Shown piece by piece: positions 1-10,160 of a stretch of DNA of 64,000 nucleotides (position 1 is the stretch's first letter; every line of letters begins with the position of its first letter). The position numbers and the translations under genes were made by a program. Below the pieces are notes generated by a model that saw only the letters and a program-made list of their open reading frames with translations, was not told the DNA's origin and ran no database searches. Source of the stretch: Ahaetulla prasina (Eukaryota; Chordata; Lepidosauria; Squamata; Colubridae); contig NC_080540.1 in assembly GCF_028640845.1 (NCBI RefSeq), positions 100,039,561-100,103,560 of the forward strand, written 5' to 3'.

Positions 1-385
1 GATAAAGAGAAAATAATAAGAAATCAAGTTGCGGGACACAAGCTTTTTAAAAATGAGAAGAAGGTTTATAAAGTGAATCTTATTTATTTATTTATGTATT
101 TCATCAAGCATGTATTTGATAACAGATACAAGTGTAAACATGATTTTGAATACATGAAATGGATATGAATAAAAGGAAATATTAGGATAGGGACGGTAGG
201 CACACTGGTGCACTTAAGCATGCCACAAATCTGTTTAATAAATATTAAAATATATATGTTATGGCTTCTGGTAGTTGTTTATGGGATTTCTTTTTTTTTT
301 ATTGAAAAAGTTTTAACAAACAAAAAATTTTTTCCCCCTTTTCCCCCCCCTCCCTTCACCTTCCCCCGCTTCCCAGGTCAATCAC
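1..385. other. Non-coding stretch with a LINE-tail remnant
   Basis: No gene is seen. Around 186-225 there is a short match, in minus orientation, to the 3' tail repeated at 860-914, 28950-29000, 32445-32490 and 43695-43745 (core GGGACGGTAGGCAC). The stretch 286-370 is T- and then C-rich low-complexity sequence. Confidence 0.5.
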
Positions 386-652
386 AAGGGCCTCTGTTGG
401 CTCAGACTGGTAAGACAGTCTGTTATTAATAGCAGCTGCTTGCAATTACTGCAGGTTCAAGTCCCACCAGGCCCAAGGTTGACTCAGCCTTCCATCCTTT
501 ATAAGGTAGGTAAAATGAGGACCCAGATTGTTGGGGGCAATAAGTCAACTTTGTATATAAAATACAAAAGGATGAAGACTATTGCTTGACATAGTGTAAG
601 CCGCCCTGAGTCTTCGGAGAAGGGCGGGATATAAATGCAAATTTTAAAAAAA
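386..652 (+). repeat. tRNA-derived SINE
   Basis: A tRNA-like head has an A-box-like stretch (TTGGCTCAGACTGGTAAG) and a B-box-like stretch (GGTTCAAGTCC). A body follows with AATGAGGACCCAGATTGTTG, and the end is a CCGCCCTGAGTC...GGGCGGGATATAAAT tail and an A-run. A second copy lies at 19066-19335 and the body recurs at 11740-11810, so this is a dispersed family and not a functional tRNA. The GGGCGG tail matches the reverse complement of 59485-59520, which suggests a shared LINE partner. Confidence 0.8.
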
Positions 653-779
653 AAGGTATTGTTATACATAAACCAAACAGAATAAAATTTTCCCTTCTAA
701 TCCAATTAACCTCATCCAATCTTGTCATTTCCTAACTCCCCCATTACATAAAATAATACATCCTAATTATTATTATTAT

Positions 780-914
780 TTTTTTTATTTTGTCACAACA
801 TCATACAAAAAGATTATATAGTATATAACCATGTAAACATATATAGGAAGAAGAAAAGAAAAACAATAGGACAGGAACGGTAGGCACGTTTGTGCGCTTA
901 TGCACGCCCCTTAA
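780..914 (-). repeat. LINE 3' tail (CR1/L2-like)
   Basis: Read on the minus strand this is an AGGGGCGTGCATAAGCGCAC motif, a CGTGCCTACCGT block and an A/TAA-rich end. The same tail follows the stop codon of CR1/L2-like reverse-transcriptase fragments at 28999 (minus), 32441 (plus) and about 43700 (plus). Here it directly follows an L1-type ORF2 end, which is unexpected. Confidence 0.6.
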
Positions 915-1330
915 TTATTCAAAGGCAATCTGATATCTCTTAATCTGATATCTGTTTTGTAAATAATCAATCCATTTTTTCCATTCAATTAAATATCTTT
1001 CCTGCATATTGTCTTTCAAAAAGGCTGAGATTTTAGCCATCTCAGCCAAGTTAGTAACTTTCAATATCCATTCTTCTATTGTAGGTAACTCTTTTTTCTT
1101 CCAATATTGTCCAATCAACAGCCTTGTTGCTGTTATTAAATTCAAAATCAATTTAATCTCAGTCACTGTACAATCCGTTATAATTCCCAAAAGGAAAAAT
1201 TGTGGCAGGAACTTTATCTTCTTCTTTATGGGATTTCTTTTTGAACAGAATTTTATGACAAGGCTTTAAAGATTTGTTTATAAGTGAGGAGAGATATCTT
1301 CTGCTTTATATCTTAAAGAAATTATATGTT
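915..1330 (-). pseudogene. L1 ORF2 C-terminal fragment
   Basis: The minus strand encodes about 91 residues that resemble the extreme C-terminus of L1 ORF2 protein, with KKKELPTIEEW, an LAEMAKISA stretch and EWKKWIDYL before the stop. Weaker coding similarity extends upstream to about 1330. Endonuclease and reverse-transcriptase domains are absent, so this is a dead 5'-truncated or broken copy. Assignment to L1 rests on the W-K-K-K-E / L-A-E-M-A-K pattern known from vertebrate L1 and is fairly secure; the exact 5' limit is not. Confidence 0.65.
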
Positions 1331-1384
1331 TGGGTTATGAAGTTGATTTTTTTTATTAGGATACACACTCACCCATTAATACTT

Positions 1385-1411
1385 ATAATAATAATAATAA
1401 TAATAATAATA
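1385..1411. repeat. (TAA)n microsatellite at the CR1 3' end
   Basis: About nine TAA units adjoin the 3' end of the minus-strand CR1. CR1 LINEs typically end in short direct repeats instead of poly-A, so the array is probably the element's own tail. Confidence 0.8.
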
Positions 1412-1931
1412 ACAGAGTTGGAAGGGATATTGGAGGTCTTCTAGTCCAACCCCCTGCCCAGGCAGGAAACCCTACACCATTTCAGTCAGATGGTTAGCCA
1501 ACATTTTCTTAAAAATTTCCAGTGTTGGACTTCTGCAGGCAAGTTGTTCCACTGATTAATTGTTCTAACTGTCAGGAAATTTCTCCTTAGTTCTAAGTTG
1601 CTTCTTTCCTTGATTAGCTTCCACCCATTGCTTCTTGTTCTACCCTCAGGTGCTTTGGAGAATAGTTTGACTCCTTCTTTGTGGCAACCCCTGAGATGTT
1701 GGAACACTGCTATCATGTCTCCCCTAGTCCTTCTTTTCATTAGGCATGCCGAGTTCCTGCAACCGTTCTTCTTATATTTTAGCCTCCAGTCCCCTAATTA
1801 TCTTTGTTGCTCTTCTCTGCACTCTCTCCAGAGTCTCAACATCTTTTTTACATTTACGAAACTGAATGCAGTATTCCAAGTGTGGCCTTACCAAGGCATT
1901 ATAAAGTGGTATTAACACTTCACGTGATCTT
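1412..1931 (-). pseudogene. CR1 LINE reverse transcriptase, 3' part
   Basis: On the minus strand this is the 3' portion of a CR1 ORF2. It has the thumb-region motif [19 protein letters not shown], then [13 protein letters not shown], with further coding-like sequence through 1486-1740 (RRTRGDMIAVF, NFLTVRTINQWNNLP). After the stop comes the CR1 3' UTR, whose terminal CCCTTCCAACTCTGTTA motif is visible at 1412-1430. The 5' portion of the same element lies at 6507-7025. The two parts were separated by the LTR element at 1932-6501. Frameshifts and stops mark it as dead. Confidence 0.88.
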
Positions 1932-2121
1932 TGTAATGTATCTTTAAGAGTTTTGGAGGGAAAACTGAGCGGGAAAAAGCACGTTGCTGATTGGATGAAG
2001 CCTCTGGCTAAACTGTATATAAAGAGAGGGTTTTCCCAGCCCGAGCCGCTGGGTTCACCATATAGTAAAGAGCTGTTGTAACTATCCTGGTCTCCTGCCT
2101 CGTTATTGCCCGAATCTAACA
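1932..2121 (+). repeat. Element 1, 5' LTR
   Basis: A 190-bp LTR running TG...CA. It contains a TATA-like CTGTATATAAAGAG at about 2012-2025, a plausible promoter. It differs from the 3' copy only at TGTTGTAACT versus TGTTGTCACT. It is short for a vertebrate LTR but intact at both ends. Confidence 0.97.
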
Positions 2122-2122
2122 C

Positions 2123-2140
2123 TGGCGACGAGGATGGGAT
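2123..2140 (+). promoter_or_regulatory. Element 1 primer-binding site (tRNA-Ser)
   Basis: TGGCGACGAGGATGGGAT starts two bases after the LTR. It is the 18-nt complement of the 3' end of vertebrate tRNA-Ser(GCT) plus CCA, as recalled from the known tRNA sequence. This is the site where minus-strand DNA synthesis would start. Confidence 0.8.
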
Positions 2141-2220
2141 CTCGAGGCTAGGAGCGCCAGGAAAAAAGCTGAATTCACCAGGAAGACGCGAACCCAGCAA
2201 ACAAGGGGCGGAAAGCAGCG

Positions 2221-3045
2221 ATGTCCAGCTACACACCGCCAACGCCATTCGACCCAGCTAAGGAAAAATGGGGGTCATACATGGCTCGTTTCGAGTGTTT
2301 CCTCGAGGCGAACGAACTTCAGGGAGTCTCAGACAATAGGAAGCGAGCGTATTTCCTGAGCCACTGCGGTCCAGAGGTTTTCGACACCGCAGAATCGTTG
2401 GCGGAGCCAACGCCGGTACAATCGGTGCCGTGGCAGATTCTACAGACCGTTTTGAAAGCCCATTATGCACCAACGCCGTCCAAGTATGTGCAACGGTACG
2501 AATTCAGGGAGCGTAGGCAGCAAGAGGGCGAGTCCATCAGCGTATACATGGCAGCCCTGAGGAAAGCCACGAACCATTGCGAGTACCGAGACTTGGAAGA
2601 GGCATTGCTGGAGCAACTCATTCGTGGGGTCAGGGACATCCGTTTGCGACGGCGGCTGCTGTCCAAAAGCAACTTAACGCTGGCAAACGCTTTGGATGAA
2701 GCCAGAGCTCATGAGATGTCTACCCAAGCGGCGGAAACCCTACAAAAGCAGGTCGCACCAACGGCTGGTGCGAAATCAACCCCGGTCCACAATGAAGAGG
2801 TCCAGGCCGAGTCGGACGGTGAGGAGGAGGAAGGAGTCTTCCACACCGGGAGGCCGGAGAAAGAAGACCGGGGTGACTGCGCGAGTTGTGGAGGGCAACA
2901 CCAATGACAACAATGCAAATTTAAGGATGCGACTTGTCGGCGGTGCGAAAGGAAGGGGCACATAGCACAGGTCTGTCGAGAACCCCAACCTTCCCGCCAA
3001 AAATTCAAACCGACCAATCAGAGCGCGGGAACGGCGAAGCGGCCC
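2221..3045 (+). pseudogene. Element 1 gag
   Basis: Ty3-type Gag starting at the first ATG after the leader. Residues 1-170 form a helical capsid-like region (YMARFECFLEAN, YFLSHCGPEVFDT, RYEFRERRQQEGESISVYM). A linker follows with an acidic run and then zinc-knuckle motifs: a CASCGGQH start and a complete CRRCERKGHIAQVC (C-x2-C-x4-H-x4-C). A TGA at 2905-2907 falls between the two knuckles, and the frame stays open after it straight into protease. Gag and pol therefore share one frame. The TGA fits decay of a CGA arginine codon; a programmed readthrough stop is less likely because it would cut the nucleocapsid in two. Confidence 0.85.
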
Positions 3046-4870
3046 GTGATTGGTCAATTCAAAAAAGGCACGAAGTTGAATCAGACTGCCGTGAGAGTGG
3101 GTCACGCAGCAACACGCCTAGAGAAAAAAATCTTTACGAAAACAAAGATTGAGGGGGTGCCGTGCCGATTGGAGGTGGATACCGGCTCAGCGATCACGAT
3201 CATGTCCTGGGACACTCTCGTGAAAGCCTTACCCGCCATCGCAAAGCGCAAGCTGAAACCACAGAACTTAAAGGTACAAGACTACCAAGGGAATCGCATC
3301 CCTGTTCGAGGGGTAACGTCCGTCCACGTCGAGTATGGACAATATAAGAAAACTCTGCCCATCACCATAGTCGAGGGGACCCTGCCAAGCTTGTTGGGAC
3401 TGGACTGGTTCCGAGCATTGGGCATGGGAGTGACTGGAATCTTCAGAAACGAAGTCAACCTCAAAGACGCACTCATGAAGGAATTTGGGGACGTTTTCAG
3501 AGACTGCCTGGGCAAGTACACGGGGACCCCTATTTCGTTTAACTCAGACCCACAAGTTGCCCCTATTCGTTTAAAGGCTAGGAGGGTCCCGTTCGCCCTA
3601 AAGCCCAGGATTGACCGGGAACTGGACAAGCTAGTAAACCAGGGAATTCTAGTGCCAGTTGACCATGCTAAGTGGGAGACCCCTATAGTCACCCCAGTCA
3701 AACCGGACGGGTCGGTCCGGATTTGCGCTGACTATAAGGCAACGCTTAACAAAGCGTTGCAAAGAGTGCTTACCCGTCCGGTGGTACAGCACTTACTGCA
3801 CTCAATGGGGCAAGGGCAGGTTTTTGCCAAGCTAGACTTGGCCCAAGCCTATCAACAGCTGCCTGTAGATAGCAGCACAGCCGAAGCGCAGACAATTGTG
3901 ACTCACAGAGGGGCTTTTAAGTGTACCAGGTTACAGTTTGGGGTTAGTGTGGCTCCAGGGTTATTTCAGAACCTAATGGAGCGGCTATTGCAGGGTCTAC
4001 CAGGGGTGGTACCATACTTTGACGATGTACTGGTATCCGCTGAGAATCTAGAGGAATTAGGGGTAAGGCTGCGAAAAGTTTTGGGCATTTTCCGGTCTGC
4101 CGGTCTCAAAGTTAAACTGAACAAATGCCAGATCGGGGTTGAATCTGTGGAATTCCTAGGCTACCGGATAGACAGGGAAGGGATTCACCACACTGGAAGC
4201 AAGGTACGGGCCATCAGGAAGGCCCCAGTTCCAAAGAACAAAACGGAGTTGCAGGCATTCTTAGGTCTGGTCAATTTCTACGCGGTATTTTTAAGAAATA
4301 AGGCAACAGTAGCCGAGCCGCTTCATAAATTACTAGCAAAGACGGCTGCATGGTCTTGGGGAAAGGCGGAAGCTAGGGCATTCGAAGGGGTAAAGAATCT
4401 CCTATCGAGTGATAGCCTCCTTATCCAATACAATGGCACGCTGCCATTAGTGTTAAGCTGCGATGCATCTCCCTATGGGGTGGGGGCTGTGCTCAGCCAC
4501 AGGTTGCCAAATGGCACAGAAGCCCCTATTGCATATTACTCCCGAACAATGTCATCAGCTGAAAGGAATTATAGCCAGCTAGATAGGGAAGCCTTGGCTA
4601 TAGTCTCCGGAGTAAAGAAATTCCATGAATATGTATTTGGTCGTGATTTCGAAATCATCACGGACCATAGACCTTGCTAGGCCTGTTGGCAGGCGACCGC
4701 CCAACGCCCGTGGCACTTTCGCCCAGACTGACCAGATGGACTATCTTCCTAGCGGCGATTCTTACAAACTACTACACCGGCCAGGAAGGAATTAGGCATG
4801 CGGACGCCCTGAGCAGATGCCCGTTACCAGAGACTATCAAGACCCCACTCCGGGACACCAGTTCTGCTAA
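3046..4870 (+). pseudogene. Element 1 pol: protease, reverse transcriptase, RNase H
   Basis: This continues in frame from gag. The aspartic protease has LEVDTGSAITIMS (DTG active site, about 3172). The reverse transcriptase has the fingers and palm motifs ICADYKATLN and FAKLDLAQAYQQL, and the catalytic box YFDDVLVSA at 4015-4041 is intact. RNase H shows LSCDASPYGVGAVLSH and IITDHRP. At about 4670 a one-base loss in GACCTTGC breaks the frame; coding sense resumes in the next frame as LLGLLAGDRPTP and ends with the RNase H/integrase linker HADALSRCPLP. A second shift lies near 4860. Apart from these shifts the domains look functional. Confidence 0.92.
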
Positions 4871-5956
4871 TTGACTCTTTGGACTCTGGCCCAGTCACAT
4901 CCAAAGAGGTGGCTCGGCTTCAGACAGGACATTACAATAAGGACTGTAATTGGTTGGGTACAAAGAGGTTGGCCCGCTGCGCCGGGCGAGCGTTTTAAAG
5001 AATTTGTAAAAAAACGTGGGGAACTCTCAGCTCAAGGGGGGTGCCTGCTATGGGGGGATCGAGTGGTGATCCCAGAGAAATTGAGGGAAAAGGTATTGGA
5101 GCTCCTTCACGAAGGCCACCCAGGGATCGTGAGAATGAAGGGTCTAGCGAGAAGCTATGTGTGGTGGCCCTTAATGGACAGGGAAATTGCTGAAAGGGTA
5201 GGGAAATGCCAGGCCTGCCAGGAGACCAGACCGCTACCCCCAACGGCCCCGATTCGGGAATGAGAGAGACCCCAGGGCCCTTGGTCTAGGATCCATATCG
5301 ATTTTGCCGGCCCCTTCCACGGCCAAACCTTTCTGGTAGTAGTCGATGCCTACTCTAAATGGCTGGAAATCATTCTCATGAGAGCCATGACAGCCGAGGC
5401 CGTGATTTCAGTCCTACGGCACCTATTTGTAACCCACGGGTTGCCCGACATTTTAGTCTCCGATAACGGCCCGCAATTCACGGCAACCCAGTTTGAGGGG
5501 TACTTGGCAGAGGAGGGCATCCGGCATGTCCTCTCGGCGCCTTTCCACCCTGCGACGAACGGCCTTGCAGAACATTTCGTTCGGAGCGCAAAGGAAGCAT
5601 TGTCCAGAATCAGGCCAGGCGATTGGCAAACAAAAATCGATACATTCCTAGCAGTCCAACACAGAACCCCCTGTGTAACAACTGGCCGCAGCCCGGCAGA
5701 GCTATTAATGGGTCGGAAACTTAGGTGCCCACTAGACCGTTTAAACCCAAACTACACACCAGACGGTTACAAAGGGGCACACGGTAAAACAAGAGGGATG
5801 GCAATAGGCGACCTAGTGTGGGCACACAACTACAGCGAGGGCCCGACCTGGTTAGCAGGAAAAATCCTAGAGATAACAGGACCAAAATCATATCTAGTAG
5901 AGATAGAGGATGGCCGGGTATGGAAGCGCCACATAGACCAAATAAGGAAACGATAA
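4871..5956 (+). pseudogene. Element 1 integrase
   Basis: An N-terminal HHCC zinc domain is seen at about 5100-5225 (LLHEGHPGIV...KCQACQ). The catalytic core follows: IHIDFAGPF (first Asp, about 5290), LVSDNGPQFTA (second Asp, about 5462) and ATNGLAEHFVRS (catalytic Glu, about 5569), so the DDE triad is complete. A TGA at 5261-5263, where related proteins have tryptophan, separates the two domains in the same frame. The C-terminal DNA-binding part includes GDLVWAHN and RHIDQIRKR. No chromodomain follows. Confidence 0.9.
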
Positions 5957-6260
5957 CCGTAAATCAGAATCAGACGAAACAGGCCCTGACTATCCAATGT
6001 TTGAACCCACAGCTGACTCAAACCCGGGGCAAACGCGGGACTTATCTGAGTTCCAGGAGGTCCAGCGACGCCAACCGGTTCCTCCTGAAGACAGCAGGGA
6101 CGACTCTGCAAATAATCCAGGGCCGGATGGCCCAGAGGAGGAGCTGAGAGGAACAAACAGTCCCTCCGGTCAGCTCGACTCACTCCCAGAAAATGAATTG
6201 CGCAGGTCCGAAAGAGTCAGGAGACGCCCAGTCTACTTGCGTGATTACGTAGAAAAATAA
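5957..6260 (+). pseudogene. Element 1 pol C-terminal tail
   Basis: After a frame change near 5950 an open frame continues to 6260. It is an acidic, Pro/Asn-rich linker (PVPPEDSRDDSANNPGPDGP) that ends in the basic motif RRSERVRRRPVYLRDYV, a tail common at the end of pol in Ty3-type elements of fish, amphibians and reptiles. An alternative is a separate small ORF starting at ATG 5997, but the tail motif favours it being part of pol. Confidence 0.7.
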
Positions 6261-6298
6261 GATGTTAATTCTATGTAAATATTGGTAAAGTGTTCTCT

Positions 6299-6311
6299 GG
6301 GAGGGAAGGAG
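6299..6311 (+). promoter_or_regulatory. Element 1 polypurine tract
   Basis: The purine run GGGAGGGAAGGAG ends exactly at the first base of the 3' LTR, the expected position of the plus-strand primer. Confidence 0.85.
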
Positions 6312-6501
6312 TGTAATGTATCTTTAAGAGTTTTGGAGGGAAAACTGAGCGGGAAAAAGCACGTTGCTGATTGGATGAAGCCTCTGGCTAAACTGTATAT
6401 AAAGAGAGGGTTTTCCCAGCCCGAGCCGCTGGGTTCACCATATAGTAAAGAGCTGTTGTCACTATCCTGGTCTCCTGCCTCGTTATTGCCCGAATCTAAC
6501 A
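6312..6501 (+). repeat. Element 1, 3' LTR
   Basis: A 190-bp copy of the 5' LTR with one substitution, followed by the ATCTT duplication at 6502-6506. Confidence 0.97.
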
Positions 6502-6506
6502 ATCTT

Positions 6507-7025
6507 GATTCTATCTCTCTGTTTATGCAGCCCAGAACTGTGTTGGCTTTTTTGGCAGCTGCTGCACACTGCTGGCTCATATCTAATTGGTTGTCCACTA
6601 GGACTCCAAGATCCCTCTCACAGTTACTACTATTGAGCAAGGTACCACATATATGGTACCTGTGCATTTTATTTTTTTGACCTAAATGTAGAACCTTACT
6701 TTTTTCACTGTTGAATTTCATTTTGTTAGATAGTGCCCAATGTTCTAGTCTGTCAAGATCTTTCTGTATCTTGAGCCTATCTTCTGGAGTGTTGGCTATT
6801 CCTGCCAGCTTGGTGTCATCTGCAAATTTGATGAGTTCCCCATCTATCCCCTCGTCCAAGTCATTGATGAAGATGTTGAAGAGTATTGGGCCTAAAACAG
6901 AGCCTTGGGGTACTCCACTGCATACTTCCTTCCATGTGGATGTAGTTCTGTTGAGGACTACATGTTGAGTGCGGTTGGTCAGCCAGTTATGAATCCATCT
7001 GGTGGTGCTGCTGTCTAACCCACAT
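6507..7025 (-). pseudogene. CR1 LINE reverse transcriptase, 5' part
   Basis: On the minus strand this encodes the CR1 palm domain: KFADDTKLAGIAN (F-A-D-D box), DLDRLEHWALSNKMKFN, KSKVLHLG and ERDLGVLVDNQLDMSQQC. It continues across the LTR insertion into 1412-1931. The upstream coding region is missing, as is usual for 5'-truncated CR1 copies. Confidence 0.9.
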
Positions 7026-7065
7026 TTTTTTTACTTTATCTAGTAGTAGGTTTTGTAGGTTTTTA

Positions 7066-7166
7066 TACTCTACTACGTATACTTAGTAATACTTAGAGTA
7101 TTAATACTTAGTATTAATACTTACTATTAATACTTAGTAGAGTATTAATACTTAGTAAAGTATTTG
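7066..7166. repeat. Short tandem repeat rich in TACTTAGTATTAA
   Basis: Irregular tandem copies of a unit of about 13 bp based on ATACTTAGTATTA, next to the truncated 5' end of the CR1. No function is evident. Confidence 0.7.
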
Positions 7167-8424
7167 TGGTAACTCTTAGAGTTTTGCTGATTAGGATTGA
7201 ATGATGTGTTTTTTGTTATTTGACCACTGATAAGGGGTAAGATATGGAAAGAAGAAGAGATTTTTTAAAAAAATAGTCCTACTAGAGAAGCCAAATTGTT
7301 TATACTTGTTTGGAGGGAGAAAGAGTAATCTTTTATACATATTCTTTTCCTTTTTCCTTTTTTTCTATTTCTTTTCACTTTTCCTCTCCTTTACTTTTCA
7401 TGTTTTTCTTAGTTTGTATTAGTTTTTAATCTTTGTATAAATAAACTTTATCAAAAATTATTTTAAAATGGTTGGAGACCCTAATTATGGTTATCTGAGG
7501 AAAGAAAAGATTGCATGCAGAAATGAAAGCTATCTTCAAGGATTTTAAATTTAAAAAAAAGTAGATTTGGGGAAACATTAGGAAGAATTTCCCAATAGTA
7601 ACCGCTGTTCAGCCATGGAACACTTGCTTTAGAAGATGGTCAACTCAATTTCTCTAGAAGTTTATAGAAAGGATGGGGTGGGGTTGTCATCTGTTGGGGA
7701 TGCTGAAGTTCTGGATTTATGCATTGGGAAGGAAATTGGATTAAAAGCAATAAAATACTAAGCAAACAATAAACTATAAGAAAAATAACAAAACTAAATA
7801 GATGCTGGGAAATGCTCAAACTGAATCATCATTCATCATTCCAGCCTTTGTCTATCCACTATAGGGTGAAGGCCTCTTCTGCAGGTTTCCAGCCAACATG
7901 TTCTTGAGCTTTCTTTTGCCAGTTGGGCCTGTAATACTTGCTAATGTGGTCAATTTATCTTCACACTCCAGGTCTCTCCTTTTTACCTGCCTTTAACTTT
8001 TGTCTTATTGCTTATTCTACCTCTCAATGTTTGGCTTTTCATCTGTTAGGCTGCAGCCTGAGAAAAGTTTAATGTAGGGTTCTGCTAACTTAGCTATGGT
8101 TAACTGTGATCTCCAAACTGGTCCGCAGGGGAGATAAGAGTATTGATTTTCACCTGACTTAATATATTTGCTTCTTTTTTTGAGGCTGAAAAACAAGAAG
8201 TTGCTACAATTTGTGTCAAGTTGATTAAGTAATTTATAGATGAACAATTTTTATAACATTAACATGCAGTATTATCTATCTATAGTTTAATTTCAAAAGT
8301 TTATATCACATTATTATCATGCTGATGATACCTAATTATATATTTCAACCTCAGGCCGGCCAAGTGAAGTTGTCAAGGTTTGGTTCCACTACCTGGAAGC
8401 TTTGTGTGTACACAGTGTGCCAGG
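7167..8424. other. Intergenic, no recognisable feature
   Basis: I see no gene here. There are only short chance frames and T-rich runs. Confidence 0.5.
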
Positions 8425-8732
8425 CAGAGGTGGGTTTCAGCAGGTTCTGACCAGTTCTAGAGAATCGGTAGCGGACATTTTGAGTAGTTCGGAGAACCGG
8501 TAGTAAAAATTCTGACTGGCCCCACCCCCATCTATTCTCTGCCTCCCAAGTCCCAGCTGATCGGGAGGAAATGGGGATTTTGCAGTATCCTTCCCCCAGA
8601 GTGAGGTGGGAATGGAGATTTTACAGTATCCTTTCCCTGCCACGCCCAGCAAGCCACACCCAGCAAGCCATGCCATACCCACCAAGCCACACCCACAGAA
8701 CCCGGTAGTAAAATTTTTGAAACCCACCACTG
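8425..8732 (+). mobile_element. hAT-type MITE (CAGAGGTG family)
   Basis: A 308-bp non-autonomous element with ends CAGAGGTGGGTTTCA and AAACCCACCACTG. Perfect 8-bp duplications (GTGCCAGG) lie at 8417-8424 and 8733-8740. The interior has the family signature GTTCTGACCAGTTCTAGAGAA...TCGGAGAACCGG. Eight related copies are in this window. Confidence 0.95.
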
Positions 8733-8740
8733 GTGCCAGG

Positions 8741-9904
8741 TGAGAATGCTTCTCTGTCTACCAACTTCTCCCTTCACCCCATCCTTTAGTGCAAGATGCA
8801 AAGACCAAGAAACCTCTCTTGCAAAGCAGAAGTTCATCCTAGACTATTACAGTAGTGTCTTTTGATTGGATATCAAAGCAAAAGCCTAAGCCAGAAACTT
8901 AAAAAAATAAAACCAAGGCCATATGTAATATTGCGGCTTTCTTTTTGCATGGTATTACTTCTTCTTATTTCATATTGTATGATCCTCTTGGGTTCAGTAG
9001 AGCTGCTATTCATTTCAGCAAACTTTGTGCAGGACTACGTCCAATATCCTGTTATATGAATCATTACTGAGCTGAACGCCATAAAGAGATAAACACCGTG
9101 ATCTTGCTTTTGGCCTAAGAGAACGTTCAGCTGCCATCCTGCTAAACTCTCAGTGACAGTATTCTACGCTAAGCTCTACAATGGAAGAGAGGACACTTAT
9201 CCATATAATGCGCAGAAGAAATGCCACTTAAAAGTACTGTGATTTTTGTATCTATAAACATGGTATGTCCACATTTCTTCTCCGGTCTTTTTCTAGGCAT
9301 CTTTCCATTGGATGAAACAAAACTACTTTAATTTTTTCCCCCTTTAATCAATGTAGAAGAATGTTTCATGTAAATGCTTATGGATAGAATTTGGGAGTTT
9401 TTCTTACTTTAGTGGACTAAGGAGCTCAAGAACCTGTATGGTTGTGTGGGTGTGTTCATTGTTGCCTTTCATTTTACAATAACCTCTCCAGATACTTTCA
9501 ACCTCCCTGATTTTATACACTTCCCAATTTCACAAAGTGGAAGCAGGAACAGTCAGAAAAGCAGTCTCCAGACAAAGACAGGTGTAACAAGATACAGCAA
9601 CAACTGTGTCAGCTTTTGTTCCCTCATAGTAGTCAACTATCAGTTAAAAAACATCAGGGAAAAAAATTCCCCAAATTTGGGGAATCTTAGACAAGAGGAA
9701 GAAAAACTGAATTTTCTTTTCCTGGGAAAAGAAAATCCAAAAATTAAAGGATTTGATCCAAAAATCAAAGGTTTGATTTTACTTGTATTTACCTACATAA
9801 ACATTAGTAGAAATATTTGATTTTAGGTTCCTCACAATGTTGTGCATGTTACTGCTCCCCATATAACATTTGGACATCTGACCAATTCTTAAAGTAAAGC
9901 CCAA
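8741..9904. other. Intergenic, no recognisable feature
   Basis: No gene, repeat family or RNA recognised. An open frame of 124 codons at 9446-9820 has no domain-like composition. Confidence 0.5.
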
Positions 9905-10160
9905 CCATTAATTTATTTATTTTCTTTTCTTTTCATTGAGTCAGTGTTGATTCCTGGTGACTGCCTGGACAAGTCCCTGCAGTTTTCTTGACAATATTTC
10001 ACAAGTGGTTTGCCATTGTCTGCTTCCTAGGACTGAGAGAGGAAGACTGGCCAAAGGTCACCCAGCTGGCTTGTGCCTAAAGCAAGACTAGAACTCACAT
10101 CTCCTGGTTTCTAACCTGGTGCCTTTAGCTACTACACCAAACTGTTTCTCACCATTTACA
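9905..10160 (-). repeat. tRNA-derived SINE, minus orientation
   Basis: It contains GAGTCAGTGTTGATTCCTGG, GTGGTTTGCCATTGTCTGC and AAAGGTCACCCAGCTGG, and ends in a reverse-complemented tRNA-like head with a B-box near CTAGAACTCACATCTCC. A second copy in the same orientation is at 18140-18370. Confidence 0.7.

Larger units (their letters stand above)
1932..6501 (+). mobile_element. Full-length Ty3-type LTR retrotransposon (element 1)
   Basis: A complete 4570-bp element with two 190-bp LTRs (TGTAATG...TCTAACA) that differ at one position. Identical 5-bp ATCTT duplications flank it at 1927-1931 and 6502-6506. Order: LTR, primer-binding site, gag with zinc knuckles, protease, reverse transcriptase, RNase H, integrase, a basic tail, polypurine tract, LTR. 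The PR-RT-RH-IN order identifies Ty3/gypsy. No chromodomain or envelope gene is seen, and the proteins resemble those often annotated 'K02A2.6-like'. The near-identical LTRs imply a recent insertion, but several stops and frameshifts interrupt the coding region. Confidence 0.97.

Noticed and set aside
386..652. A- and B-box sequences as a functional tRNA gene (also at 40775 and 62125)
   Set aside because: No cloverleaf with intact acceptor stem, and the sequences recur as SINE heads with bodies and tails.
5957..6311. Possible envelope gene in element 1
   Set aside because: The frame is too short, has no signal peptide or membrane segment, and ends with a basic tail typical of pol.
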